NCBI GenBank assembly: GCA_900323505.1
Contig: OOIN01000046.1
Location: 62,001 to 126,000, forward strand
Direction of reading: 5' to 3'
From: Ustilago trichophora
Taxonomy: Eukaryota > Basidiomycota > Ustilaginomycetes > Ustilaginales > Ustilaginaceae
DNA length: 64,000 bases
The position numbers and the translations under genes are program-made. The notes under the pieces are model-generated. The model did not search any database, was not told the DNA's origin, and saw nothing but the letters and a program-made list of their open reading frames with translations. This document shows, in pieces, positions 33,221 to 45,800 of this stretch; position 1 is the stretch's first letter, and every line of letters begins with the position of its first letter.

Positions 33221-33720
33221 GTCTGGTACCGTGTCCGTACCAGACACCGGTTTCAATGGCTAGCAGGAGGCAGAGAATTATCACAACCAGCTTGCAAGCT
33301 TGGCTGAGCTTTTGGTTCTGAGCAATAAAAGCTTGGTTCTGAGGAAAGAGCTCGGTTCTCAGCACAAGAACTGAGCTGTGTCAAGGCCCAGCTCTGTTGC
33401 ACACACACATACTGCATCTCTGTGCTCAATCTTACTCTTTGCCATCATCATCAAGCACACTGACCTTGTTGAGGCAGTGTTTCTTTTATTTTTCCCACCC
33501 ATTCCCATACCCTGTTTTGTGGTCGCTTTGTCACATTTTCTACCACATTCTCATGATTGTTAGGTCTCACACACTGTTTGCCTCGCTTCCAAGCAACACT
33601 CAACCAGCCTTGCCTTTACGGCCACAGCTGGGAGCTTGCAAGCAACTCCTCAGAGTTAAGCAATCATATTTATTCCTTTATGCCTTGATGATATGGTGTG
33701 GTAATTCCAAAGTAACTGCA
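33219..33720 (+). repeat. DIRS-family terminal repeat / internally deleted copy
   Basis: It starts with a palindromic tip (GTCCGTACCAGACACCGGTT) followed by TTTCAATGGCTAGCAGGAGGCAG and TTTGCCATCATCATCAAGCACACTGACC, shared with 35,270-35,535 (inverted) and 36,659-36,905. It ends with GGGAGCTTGCAAGCAA...TGATATGGTG, matching the right end of the DIRS element at about 42,845-42,925. So left and right ends are joined without an internal region. Confidence 0.65.
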
Positions 33721-34224
33721 TGACGTTGATGGTTCTTGCGCTGTCCCACGCTCCACCCAGGCCCACTTTTTTGCCTGTGCTGCTGGCCACGCATAAAATT
33801 GTCAAGAGCGTACATGGCAATGGGGAGGTTAATTGTAATGGGCAAGAGGCTTGGGGTGGGAGGGGGTGTGGGGCTCACAGTGGTGTTGCAAACGTTGCTG
33901 GGTACGCTGGGTGCGCGCAGCGGTTGTGGGTGTCTAGAAGATGATCAATTGGTCCAGTGAAATTAGAATACAATTGACAAGGAGTCATAAAGGTGGCTGC
34001 AGGCAATGTCCAACCTTATTTAAGGGGCCAGCCCCCTTGCACACCTCCTACCACCCTGCCAATGTCGCAGTGCATGTCTCCCCCAGAACCGTTGCTTGGT
34101 TGGGGTACACACAGCAACCTTTTCATGTTAAACCACCCAATCTGCACAGGGGACTTGTACCAATGTGGTGCACATGTGCTGGCCCTCACACTCTCTCCAT
34201 TCCCCTATTAAATCACCAAAAACT
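33721..34224. repeat. Direct repeat pair, non-coding
   Basis: A block at 33,739-33,878 (CGCTCCACCCAGGCCC...GCTGGCCACGCATAAA...GGGGTGGGAGG) is repeated, diverged, at 34,271-34,400. No gene is supported between them. Confidence 0.45.
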
Positions 34225-34665
34225 CTACAAAATGATTTGTGCCACCGTTACACAAGCATACTGGCCCTTGCGCTGTCTTGCGCTCCACACTGGTCCCCTC
34301 GCTTGCTTGTGCCGCTGGCTACGCATAACAGTTGGCGGCTCTTTGTAGAGAGTGCCAGACATGGTGGGGTGGACTGTAGGGGTGGGAGGGGTTGAGCATG
34401 GAGGCTTGTCATCTTGGAGGGTTGGTTGACTCAAGACCATGGCCTCAAGGAGGGCCATTACACAACACTGATCTTCCAATTGGGTGCGTAGGGTCTCCAG
34501 GATGTCCGCCTGACCACGGAGGAAGTAGGCTGTAACCCTGTTGTTGGGCGGTGTCAGCATGCTGGATAGGTCCTCCGCCTTGTGGGAGGAGGAAGGGGCA
34601 CCCAACTTGCTGCAGGGAGCATCCCTAGCAGGGGTGTTGCCTGTTGACTTGAGTCTCCATAATGG
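34225..34665 (-). pseudogene. Possible gag N terminus of the element owning LTR copy 3
   Basis: The minus-strand frame just inside the LTR at 34,701 encodes a helical stretch (RVTAYFLRGQADILETLRTQLEDQ) with a Pro/Thr-rich continuation. Its position and coiled-coil character fit the start of a gypsy Gag following a 5' LTR read on the minus strand. That would also support assigning this LTR family to the gypsy element of 4-7 kb. No zinc knuckle or capsid motif is visible, so this is tentative. Confidence 0.3.
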
Positions 34666-34700
34666 TTATCACATTGTCCTGAGGGGTGGGTTGCATGTTA

Positions 34701-35107
34701 TGTTAAGGCCGTAGGGTCTGAGTACCACTGGGCGGCTACGGTCTAGTAGGTTGTTGGGTACAGAGGAGTTGTAAGCACTTGCTGGAGGGGAGGAGGGGTC
34801 AGCACGTTGACCCTCAAATTAACATATAGTGAGCTAAGTAATACATGCAACAAGGTCCCGGAGGGAAGCCTCATAGAGTGGGAGCAACTCTTAAAAGGGG
34901 TGGTTGGCTTCTGGAGGGATGCAACAGAAATGTGGCCTGGAATTTGGCCGAGCCTGTTGTGACTAGTCCCCCAGCGCGGCAGAGGGGCAAACAATCAATA
35001 CAGGCCAATCAACGGAGGTCCCTCACTGATTCAACAGCAGGTTGCAGTGTCCTGCTGGGACTTGGGAGACCGTAGGGGCTAAAAAGGGTTGGGAGCCAAT
35101 CCCAACA
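34701..35107. repeat. LTR copy 3, CpG-decayed
   Basis: Homologous to 1,081-1,479 and 25,070-25,476, same orientation, TGTTAAGG to CCCAACA. About 10 CpG remain by eye. No matching 5-bp flanks (TGTTA versus GGCGC), so it is not a simple solo insertion. Confidence 0.9.
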
Positions 35108-35269
35108 GGCGCAGAGTGCCAGGAGGAGGTATTTGAGGCCACTGGCATGGCTCTTTGAGGTTGTCTGGGGGCAAGGAATGCAGCATGTGCAGCTGCTAAG
35201 GTAGTAGAGGCCTGGTGCAGCTTGTTGCAGCCAGGATAGATGAAATAAATGAAAGAACCACAGCCTCAA

Positions 35270-35535
35270 CAAGGCCAGTGTGCTGATGATGGTGGCAAAG
35301 AAAAAGAGAAAGCATGGAGAGACAGTATGTGAGTTTGCAACAAAACAGAGCTTTGTCACAGCTCAGTCCTTGTGCTTGGAACGAAGCTCTTTACTTGGAA
35401 CGAAGCTCTTTAATTGGAACCAAGCTTTTTGCTTGGGACTGAAAGCTTGGCCAAGCTTGCAAGCTGTTTGACGCAATTTCCTGCCTCCTGCCATCCATTG
35501 AAACCAGTGTCTGTACCAGACACCGTATCATTCTT
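35270..35535 (-). repeat. DIRS-family terminal repeat, inverted copy
   Basis: Reverse complement of the 33,219 and 36,659 repeats. It ends at the palindromic tip GTCTGTACCAGACACCG near 35,509-35,531. It contains clustered AAGCTCTTT(A/T)(A/C)TTGGAA units. Confidence 0.65.
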
Positions 35536-35539
35536 GCCA

Positions 35540-36658
35540 TCATCATCACTCAAGCACTAGCCTTGAGAGGCAGTGCTTTTTAACACAGCTGCCACACCTG
35601 TCCCTTCTCTCATCTCTGATTTGTGTTCTTTGCATATGTTTGTAAGGTCTGTGCACGCTTCACCTTTGGATGTCTGGCCATTCTTTGCAATGATCTGTAT
35701 TTCAGACATCCATTACGCTACTGAAACTTGTGTGAGAATAAAGAGGTGTCAATCACAGAAGGCATGGTCATGTTGCCCAAGAATGGGCCATTGGCACTTG
35801 CTGTTTTGCGTGAGCACATCATCTACAATCCTAGGCTACTCAAGCTCCTTTGCCTCTGCCTCTTCTCCTGCAATTTGATGGACCAGAAACCTGATGCTGC
35901 ACACGCTTTGTGCCTGTGCAACTACTGCCAGGAATCGATGTCTTGCCTCAAGTGGTTGGGGGTGCACCCACACCTTGTTCAAGGAAGTGATTAGGACCAA
36001 TACCATGAAGAATGAGGGTAACCTCTACAACGTCTTTCATGATCGGGTCCCCCCAGGCCAACTTGAATTGCTTCACAAGCCTCTTCCAATTCTGCTGCAG
36101 AACATCATTGTTGAATGCAAAAAAGACAGAGATCCTTGCGTGCATTATCACTGAGATATGTGATGATTTGCAAAATCCCTGCATGAGTGCCGCTCACAAC
36201 CAGTTTAAGACAGTTGTTTGGACAGAGGTGCCTCTGACCAGCTACATTGGGTGGCGAGGTTTTGTCCTGCATGGGCACATCAAGCTTGTCATCTAGACTT
36301 GAGGTTACCTCCTCCATAGGTGCGTCACCTTGGTCATCTCAAGGCAATAACAATGGTTTTTCCTGATTTGCATTGCTTGGGTTGTCGGGTGGTGCCCTGC
36401 AATTCTTTGGCTTGGGGTTAAGGCAGTCTTGTCTTGGTAAAGTCCCACAGATGCAACTGGCTGCGCAAAGATGAAAGACAATTTCCAGACAGTCATTGAG
36501 TAGACGGGGTCACGGCCCCTGACTCAATGCGGCTGCTCCAGCAGCCATAGGGTTGGCAGACAAGGGTGCAGCCTCTGGATACCAGCAGGAAGGACCAAAG
36601 CAATTGATGGCTGTCACAGCTGTCAAACAATTTTTGACTTGGATGGCCACATAAGAAA
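35540..36658. other. Decayed sequence, no assigned gene
   Basis: Fragmentary plus-strand frames (for example GMVMLPKNGPLALAVLREHIIYN near 35,755, and LLHKPLPILLQNIIVECKK near 36,070) suggest an ancient coding region. I do not recognise the protein. Confidence 0.3.
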
Positions 36659-38639
36659 GCTGATATGGTGTCTGTACCAGACACCAGCTTCAATGGATGG
36701 CAGGAGGCAGGAAATTGCGTCAAACAGCTTGCAAGCTTGGCCAAGCTCTTGGTTCCAAGCACAGGAGCTGAGTTTCAATGGACCCAGGTTTGGTCACACT
36801 CTCGTACTGCCTTTCACACTTTCTCTTCTTTGCCATCATCATCATACACACTGACCTTGGTGAGGCAGTGTTTCCCTTTTTTCTTTGCATTAATCCTGGT
36901 CGCAACAAGCCGTACCAGACCTCAACTACCTCAGTAGCTGCACATGCTGCCTTCCTTGCACCCAGTTGACCTCAAAGAGCCATGCTGGTGGCCTTGAATT
37001 CCTTTTCCTGGTGCTCTGCGCCTCTCCTCCTTGACTCCATGGCCTCTGTGTGCGTGCACAGGCCCTCTCCCTTACCCTGGCCAACCTCCCAGAGCCTCTG
37101 CAGGTGGCTCAATCCTCAACTCAGCCCCTGCACGCTGGGCTCCCATCCTGCATTGTGTAACAAATGTTGTACAAGTGATATGGTGTGGTTGTGAGTATGA
37201 AGGTAGCAAAGCTAGGGTCGAAGTATGGTCAGGTTGGGATGATGATGGTATTCCAGTTGCACATTTGCAACAAGCTTGACCTTTGTGCAACTCTGCCAAC
37301 CGCAGACTACCTGCTCAATTGGCTAAGAGCAAACTGAGCCAATTACCCCCATTACAAGCCCAATCCTTGGAACACAGCTATTTCTGAGAACTGGAACCCA
37401 GGACACCAGGTGCACCTCCTACTCCTCCTTTGCAGAGGGCCTCTGTGAGCTGCACAGTGCTCCCAAGCCCCTTCCATTACTTTGATGGCCTCTGCAAGCT
37501 GGTCAACGCTCTCAAGCCCTCCTCCTCCTCCTCAACCTGGCCTCTGTAAGCGTACACATTGCTCCCAAGCCTCATTCTCTTTGACAAGGCCTCTTTGAGC
37601 AGTACAGCGCTCCCAAGCCTCATGTGCACTCTCCCCTCCCTTGCCACCTCTGCAACCACTGCTCATCTTGCTCCCTTGTCCAGAGCAAGCAACAGGCCCT
37701 CCAACACTTGAGGGTAATGTGGTCCACTGGGTTAGCTTAGCAAGCCGTGACTTTATCCACCCGCACGCTACTTGGGTGTTGTGCCCCAAGTTGACCAAAG
37801 CTGCGCCACATGGGTTGACTGCCCATGGTTGTGCTCATCTCCTGCAGCTCGGCATGGTTGGTACAGTAACAAAACTATATCCGGCAGCCCTGACACTCAA
37901 GCAACTTGCCCCCAGCCTGATGACCTGGGAACAACCTTGTGTGGTGGCCACCTTGCAATACAGTGTCTTGTGCAATTGCTTCACATCTTACCACTGCTGC
38001 TGTTCATAGCCTCCAGCGTGGCAACACCGCCAAGCAACTTTGGACCTCTCACATCCAGCATCTCAGCATCAACTGTCAACACTCACAGCAAGAATGCTGT
38101 GCTAGGCCCAATAGCACTTGACAAGGTCTTTGATGGGCTCAAAGTGCTCAAACACTTTGGTTCATCTACTGGCTGGCTCCTGGTAGCGACAGGCACTGTC
38201 AACTTATTGGTGTAACACCATCTCCACATAGCTCAGTGGAGGCAAGCATTGGTATGACGGGCAAATGTGCTGGCATAGCCGCCATTGATGGCTGCTGCAT
38301 CTCACAACTGGCCTGGCAAGCCCTTGTGAGCTCTCCACAGTCTTACTTGTTGCCCTGCAACTTCTCTGGCCCTGCAATCTTGACCAGACTGGCTTGGCAA
38401 GCTGTCTTGCTCTTGCTCTCCAGGGCCTACCTCCATGACCAAGCTCAAGACTTACCATCACTGCAAGTCAGCTTTCCCCTCATCCTCCTCCATTGGTGTT
38501 TGCGGCAGCCAGTGCAAAACTGCTCTGACTGCCATTTGCAACTACAACATGGCCCTCTTGTTCCCTTGCCTAGCACTCCATTGAGCTCCAGGTCTCCTGT
38601 CTGCCTGACCAGCTCACTGAGGGTCCTCTCACCACCTCC

Positions 38640-40295
38640 CTCCACCCACTTGGCTTGCTCTGGCTACATCACTGGTGTTTTTGCCTCAGCCTTGTTGGTC
38701 ACTGCTCTGGAGCAACATGTCAAAGAACGGTTTGACCACCTTGGCTCCCAGCTTGGCAAGCTCCTCAGTGCTTTCCAAGCTTCTCAAGCTCCACCTCCTT
38801 CATCTCCAGCACCAGCCTCCCCTTCAGCCTTACTGACCTTGTCGCAAGCCCTACCTCCCCTTCCACTGCCTTGGCAATTGGCACTCCCCGCTGCTGGCCC
38901 ATCTGACACAGTTGGTGAGTTGTCTTATCTCACCCTCAACTGCTGCTTCTCCTGGGTCCTGGCCGACATCTACAGCCTCATTGAGTGCAACCAGCTCAGA
39001 CAGCTCAAACCAGAGCAATTGGTCAAGCTTTGACATCCAGAGTCTTGGGTCTCAAAAGACACTGCTTGCTCATCCAACCTTCTTGTGGAAGAAGGCCGCC
39101 TTACCATCATTGAACAAGATGCCAACTCACACATGTCAGCTTTTGTAAAAGCCATTCCAAATATTGCCGCCCTTACTCAGGTTTGGGTTGTCTTTGTTGG
39201 CATTTGAGGCCCAGTATTTGGCAACTGGGACCTCACCAAGGCTCTCCTGGTGCACCTTGAACTTCTTGTTGAGTGCAACCACCAATACACCTGGCGTGTC
39301 ATTGCTGACTACCATTTGTTTGTCTGCAGATGTTGTCTCAGTACCTCAGCCGTCTGCAAGTGGGCCAATTACAACAACTACTGGGCCAACTGGGTATTAT
39401 ACCCTTTTCCCAAAAGACCTTGTCATACTCTCAACGTGTTGGTTCAAGCTCTGGTCAGGGCAAACAGCCCTTGTCATCCCACAGGCCTCAGAACCAGGTG
39501 CGGAAGGCCATCGCTGCAGCAGGTTTTTTTGAGCCCTGCAGACAATACAACGCCGGCCTCTCATGTCCAGGCTGCACCTGTCACCACACTTGCCTGCACT
39601 GTCAAGGGAAGCATCCAATGATGCAGTGCAACACCCTTGCAGCCAAGACTCCCCAACCCTCCCCTCAAAAAGGCAAACTAATGGTGAGTATGCCTCACTC
39701 AGGCAACAGGCTCCGCCTTTGCCTTTGGATAGCACCTCTGGCTGCATTGCCACAGCCAGAGCAACCCTCTGCGCCTTCATCCTTGCCTGGTCAGCTTTCT
39801 ACTGCACCACACAGGTCTGAGCGTCCCTCAGCACCCTCCTTTTTGCCTGGTTGGCTTACAATTGCACCAACAAGGTCTGTGGCACCACAAGCCTCTCTTT
39901 ACAGGTCAGATACACTCTCTGCACCTCTAACATTGGCTGGTCAGCCTACAGCTGCACCCTCTTTGCTTGGTCAGCATCCAACAGCACCTTCACAGCCTGG
40001 TTGGCTTTCAACTGCACCCTCCTCCCAATTATCCCTGGACACTTTACCTCTTGGCATTGTTCATCTATTGCCTGACCATGCCTCTGCCCTTCTCCTCTCC
40101 ATGCTGGCAGGGCCATTGCCAGCGCCAAGGCCCAATACCTTGTGCAAGCAATCCATCTTCGAAGCTACTGATGTCTCAGCAACCATCAGCACACTTCAAG
40201 CTTGCCACTGGTCTAACTTCTTGGACCTCTACCTGGACCAAGCCTTTGCATCTCAAGTGCAAGGTGCGCTTCAACAAGGTGTCAAGCTTGGATAA
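38640..40295 (+). pseudogene. DIRS gag relic with zinc-binding C terminus
   Basis: A plus-strand region in two frames. An early helical segment (LEQHVKERFDHLGSQLGKLL) is followed by DIYSLIECNQLRQLKPEQLVKL. After breaks comes a Cys/His-rich CRQYNAGLSCPGC/CHHTCLHCQGKHPMMQC stretch (39,535-39,625), the pattern seen at the end of DIRS/Ngaro Gag. A Pro/Ser-rich repetitive tail (about 39,740-40,030) with recurring (S)APSxLPGxLxxAP units follows. Stops and frame changes make it non-functional. Confidence 0.65.
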
Positions 40296-40337
40296 GATGG
40301 ACCTCTGCAATCAAATCGACATCTCAAAGCTACCAAC

Positions 40338-41063
40338 TTGCCCATGGACTCTGACAATGTAGCTCACTTATGTTGTGAGATCAAAGCACACCTACAAGAA
40401 GGCCACCTCTGCCACGTCGCCAATCCCAGCAGCATCCAACTTGTCTGCTCACCAGTTGGTGTTGTTCCTAAGCCACACAGCGAAGAAAAGAGCACAGTTT
40501 ATCATTTGTCCCACCCTTGCAAGCCTGGCTCCTGCCTGCCATCAATCAATGATGGCATCAGCACTTCCTTTGTTACGATCCACTACAAGAGTCTTGACGC
40601 AATCATGGAGTTTAGTTGCAAACATCCTAGCGCCTCTCTGTGTAAAGCAGACCTGGAAGACGCTTTTTGATCTGTCATTGTGGGTGAGTCCAATGCTAGA
40701 CTCAAGGGGATCCACTTTGACGGTCACTACTATCAAGAATGTGCACTTACCTTTGGGGGACGCTTGTTGCCATTCTTGTTCAACTTGTTTGCCAAGTTCC
40801 TTCATTGGCTCACAGCGTACAGCCTGCGCTCTGTCTCACCATTGAGGTCAACTCACTCAGAGATTGCTCACTACCTCAATGACTTCTTTGGCGCCTCAGA
40901 TGCCGGCACCAACTCTGCTCTGCCTGTACAAGTGCTCAGCATTGCAGCTGCAGCACCCGGCTTCAGGATTAGCAAGAAGAAGACCTTCTGGGACACCACC
41001 TGTCTCAAGATTCTTGGCATCAAGCTGAACTCCATTGTGCAGACTGCCTCCATCACTCAGTAA
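40338..41063 (+). pseudogene. DIRS reverse transcriptase relic
   Basis: One frame, broken by a TGA at 40,668-40,670 in DAF*SVIVG, where the family has DAFR; CGA to TGA fits. Motifs: SPVGVVPKPHSEEKSTVYHLSHP, CKADLEDAF, and HYLNDFFG in place of YLDDFF. The second Asp of the active site is thus Asn, another inactivating change. The ORF ends with LKILGIKLNS, the usual DIRS segment. It would copy RNA into DNA. Confidence 0.78.
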
Positions 41064-42720
41064 TGTTGGCAGTGCATCCTGCAGCTCTGCTCTTGCATCA
41101 TAGAGAGAGGTTATACCTCTCTATTTGAACTTCAGCAGGTTGCAGGCCACCTGCAGTTTGTCACTAGGATTGCTCCTCATGACTGTGCCTTCCTTTGCCG
41201 CCTGTATGATGCTGTCAAGGCTCATTACAAAGCTCCCTTTGGCCAAAATATCAGCAAAGCACCTTGAGCTGAGCTTCTCTGGTGGATCAACACACTTAAC
41301 TCTTGGGATGGTGTCTCACTCCTCCAACCTTTGCCGCTTGTCATCAAGCATGTGTGGACCAAGGCTTCAAAGCGTTGCATAGGTGGACGTGTAGGCAGCA
41401 TGGAATCATCCACTGCTGTCTTCTCCAAAGAGCTCTCTTGATGTCACTGCCAAAAAGACATCTTGTTTCTCAAAGCACTGGCTGTCCTGGAGGCTCTGCA
41501 CCTCTTCTCCCCCCACTGGACTGGCCCTCAATGTGTTGTCATACACGTCAACAACAAAACGTTGAGTATGGCCTCCGCAAAGGCTCCATTTGGGACCCAC
41601 AGACACAGGTGCTATTCAGAGATATCTTTGCCCTATGTCTGAAGCAGCACATGAACCTTGTCTCTGTCTGGGTTAGCTCGGAGGCTAACACACTTGCTGA
41701 CACCCTCTCCCGTTGCCATTTCATTTTTGTCCTGCAGCATTACCCCAGGGCCTTTGCCCTCCTTCACTTCAACCACCCAAGAGCTTTGCCAGAGCCTCAG
41801 GTCTCTCTCCACAGGCCGTCTTCCTCCTATGGAATGGTCTTGCAACCAGCACATGGGCATGCTCCATCACAGTGTGCTCAGCCTTCACTGACTTTGTCAC
41901 CAACACCCTCCGCCTTGCCAATGCCCTTTGTGCCTTGCCAACCATGCTTATCAAGTGGGTTGTGCAGCATCACAGGGCTGGAAAGTCACACAACACCCTC
42001 AAGCAAGATCTCTTGGTGCTCAAGTCATGACATGTTGACCTCAGCCTCTCCACAAAGGCCTTCAGCTCAGAGCGACTCAAGTGTGTTGTCTGTGGCTTCA
42101 AACAAGTTGTTGGTGCTCCAATCCCTGATGCAAAGCTGCCCATCACCCTTCTGCTCCTGCACAAGCTTGTGCAAGCTCTGCACACTGTCTGTCTGCTGCA
42201 GCATGACAGGTGCATGTACAGAGCTGCCTTCTGCCTCACCTTTGCCTGCTTCCTATGTGCAGGCAAGCTCACTTGGGAAGTGCAAGGCCCCAATGTGCTC
42301 ACAGTTGCTGCCATCTCCTTTGCACACAACTACTTGCACAGCACTGTCATGCTGCCAGCCAGCAAGACGGACCAATTCAGGCAAGGTGCTACACTCACAG
42401 CACCTGCACCGTGTCGGCTCTCTGTGTCATCTGTCACAACCGGGAGCCACACAAGCCTCTCTTCATGCTGGAGGGCCGCCAACCCTTCATGCAATCAGCC
42501 TTTGTCAGCACCCTCAGGAAATGCCTCAAGACATGCCAAGTCTTGTCGCAGTCTTACTTGGGCCACTTTTTCTGCAGAGGTGCTACAACCTGAGCTGCGT
42601 CCAATGGAGTGGATGCTGACACAATCTGTGGCCTCAGTTGTTGGCGCAGCGACTGCTTTTGACAATATCTTGACAAGTCTGCCGCCAACAGAGCTACCAC
42701 CACAAAGACAGCTCTGTATG
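41064..42720 (+). pseudogene. DIRS RNase H and tyrosine recombinase relic
   Basis: The sequence following RT resembles the connection/RNase H region (LQQVAGHLQFVTRIAPHDCAFLCRLYDAV; IHVNNKT). From about 41,833 the recombinase is visible: WACSITVCSAFTDFVTNTLRLANAL, LPITLLLLHKLVQAL, AFCLTFACFLCAGKL, LPASKTDQFRQGATL, then GHFFCRGATT*AASNGVDADTI, matching 'GHSFRRGAATWAA.nG' with H and R in place and TGG changed to TGA at about 42,591. Frames switch several times. Confidence 0.7.
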
Positions 42721-42886
42721 TCAACACCTCAGCTCTGTTGTGTCTCAACACTGTTGCCTGGCACAACTTGTGATGCAGATTGCCTTTCTTGCTGTGACTC
42801 GTCTTCTGTTGCTCTCCAGCCTCAGTTCATGACTGTCACACCATGGGAGCTCGCAAGCAAATCCTCAGATTTAGGCAATCTTACTT

Positions 42887-45800
42887 GAGTCTTATGACTC
42901 TCATGACTGATGATATGGTGGGATATCCAAAAAAGACTGCTGGTCGTTGATTGTTGGGATCAAATGGGTCATTCAAGCTTGGTGCAGTGGAAGTCAAGCC
43001 ATAGATTGGAATCAGTAGGTCCCAAGTATGTTGGTTTGCCACTATGTAGAGTGCGGCCTGATGACACCAGTACTCAACCAACAGCTTGGGATCAGCCTGG
43101 TACCAGGCCATGACCATCACACCAAGCTTGGCAAAGTGTGTGAAGTTGAGATAGTAGTTTGATGCCCACTCCAAAACGTCGCGTTCAGGTTGAGGTTTAT
43201 GGCCATGATCCCAATCATACCATCTGGCATTGCATTTTGTGTTGAAGAGCTTTTTGAGCCAATCTTTGAGGCAGATGGGGTCACATTGAGCTTGGAACAG
43301 GGCAGGATTGCTTTCACCCAGTTGCCCATTGGAACACGCTCTCTGGATGTGTTTGGCAGCAACTAGATCAGTTGCCATGCTGGTGAGCAGATGCACATAT
43401 TCCTTGCCTTCCTTGCTCAGCATCATGCCAACACTGCAATAGGCAGTTGCAAGGACCCTGACAGCTTTGGACCATCGCTTCTTGCATGTAGTAAATGCAT
43501 TGGAAGTGCTACCATGGAATAGGGATGCTACAGCAAGCAAAACCGCAGGCTCAGATGGATTTGCAGTGACGTACAAGTCAGTGAGATTCACCTTGCTTAT
43601 AATGCGCAAAAACTTGGACACCTGCTTCTGCAGGAATGATTGACTAGTCTTCAAGCGCTGCTTTAAAGCCTTCTCTTTGTCAGTGTTGATGTGATTTGAG
43701 CTCAGGCTATTGGATTCTGGGTCAGCTCTGGAGCTGGAGAAGCGAGCGCCTTGATGACCAACAAAATTGAGTGAAAGGTGTTTTCTGACAACAGCCATGA
43801 CAAGGTCAAAATACACTGTGTTGGTTTGAGGAGGCCAAAATGAGTGGTATCCAAATGTTTGTAGAAAAGCTTCCTGAGGATGTTGGTGAGATGTGGCATG
43901 CACAGGAGATTGTTGTCTCCAAACCTGAGATACAGGCTGGTGCTCCACAGTGGCCTTCCAAACCATTGGAGCATGTCAATGAGGTGGCCAAATGTGAGAC
44001 TTCCTGCCCAAAGCTCTTCCATTAAAGCCGTAGATCTGGCTTGGTGCTTATAATGGACATTGAATGGCAAATAAGTGAAAGGAGGGACAATGGTTCTGCC
44101 TTCCTCTTTGCCAAGGCGAAGCAAAGCATCAACTCTACTGTTGCCTGCTAGATGCGCAATGCTGATTTCTGTGTGGATGAGGATCAAGCAGGTGCATTTG
44201 GGCCTGCTCTCTCTCCAAAGGCAACAGAGGATGGGCAGTAGGTCCTTAAAGACAGCCACCTTGTCCACTACAAGAAAGAAGCATGAGCTGCTTTGGAGAC
44301 TCTTATGCTTGGGGATAGTTTCTTCTAGATCTTGAAGATGTGGTTGAATGTATTCCTTGGCCGCTTGCATAGCTACCTTGGCTGGCATATTCTTCTCCTG
44401 AACTGCTGGCTTCAGAGTTGAGATGGTCTGCCTGAAAGTGTTGCCTTTGGCTTTGCCCTTGCCCTTGCTGTTGCTGTTGCTCTGGCCCTGTTGATTTCCC
44501 TTGCCCTTGCCCTGGCCCTGGTCCAGGTCCTTAGCAGGAGTCCCTTTGGTGGAAGTGATTTTGTTTTGTGCCACTTTGGTGATCCTTTCCAGCAACTTGC
44601 TTCAAAAGAGTGGATCCTCTTTGGACAAGGGAATTGAGGCACTGTTGGTTGGTGAGGAAGCAATGTTGCTTTGCAGCAGACTCAGGGCAGCATCACTTTC
44701 AAAGGACGTGTTGGCCCTGACTCCACCCTGTGCTTGTGCTACTGGGTGAAGCAAGCTTTCACAGCATTGTTGCAACTGGGACTGAGACTGATTGCCATCT
44801 TGAAACAAGTAGTCCCAGATGAAGTTGGTGCTGCTATGGATCCTTCAAGCAAGATCAAAGATGGTGGTCTGCCAACAGGATTCCACATTGTTGTGAAGGA
44901 ATTGGCCTTGCAAACCAAAGCAGCCGCTCAGGCAATTGAGTTGCTTGATACAATTGGCAACAAGGGAGAAGTAAGCACCAATCTAAGCGGCAAGGTGCTT
45001 GTGCTGCACCATCAATCTACTTTGGTTCAAAGTCTTGGTCTTCCACTTGCACTGCAAGGTGTTGCCAAAGTATGTGTGCATGGGTCCATCAAAGGGAGGA
45101 AAAGAGGTGGGCATGTTGATTTGTTTGCGTGTACAGACAAGCATGCCCGCCTGGCAGGCCAAGAGCTGGACAACGAGTTTAGTCTTGCCCATGCCGGAAG
45201 ATTTGAGAATTGAGGTTGTCTTGGCATACACTGTATTGGCATTCTGTCCCTGGTTGATGAAGGTGTTTGCTTGGAGAATGAAATGTTGCAGAAGTTTGAG
45301 TGAGTCTCTGTGGAAAGCATCTTGGAAGTTGCTGCGCACCTGGTTGTTGGCAAGAGTTTTGGATGAGACGGCTGAGGCGGAGGTGTTGTCTTGCTGAAAA
45401 ATAAGCACAATCAAGTACCAAAGGTGGTGGGCAAGCTCTTCCAATGGCAGCTTGCACTTGTCCTTGAAGGACTGCGTCAAGGACTTAAAAGACATGCTCA
45501 TTGTGTGTTATGACCTCTTGTATGTGCTCAAAAAGTTGTTTACCATCACAGGCTGCATTGAGCGCATTGGTGTTGTGCACATTGGAGAACCAAATGAGAT
45601 CACTCTGAAATTGATCAGTGGAAGCAGGAAAAGGTAAAGGGGGGTGCCTGCAAGACTTGGATGGCTTGAACTTGCCTATGTTCTTCACAAGAACTTTGAT
45701 CAGATGTTGAGCCACATCAATGTGCGCATCCTTGTCATCCAGCTTCCCTGGGAAGAAGATTCATTTGAGATTGTCAGAAGGCTTCAAGCCTTTGTTGAGA

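Larger units (their letters stand above)
36659..42925 (+). mobile_element. DIRS-like tyrosine-recombinase retroelement (decayed)
   Basis: The left end is the palindrome-tipped repeat at 36,659-36,905; the right end is the GGGAGCTCGCAAGC...TGATATGGTG segment at 42,845-42,925. Between them are a GGCCTCTG(T/C)(A/G)AGC...GCTCCCAAGCC tandem-like array (about 37,430-37,640, units near 50 bp), a Gag, RT, RNase H and a tyrosine recombinase, in the order of DIRS elements. No integrase is present. DIRS elements insert through recombinase action on circular DNA. Confidence 0.8.
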
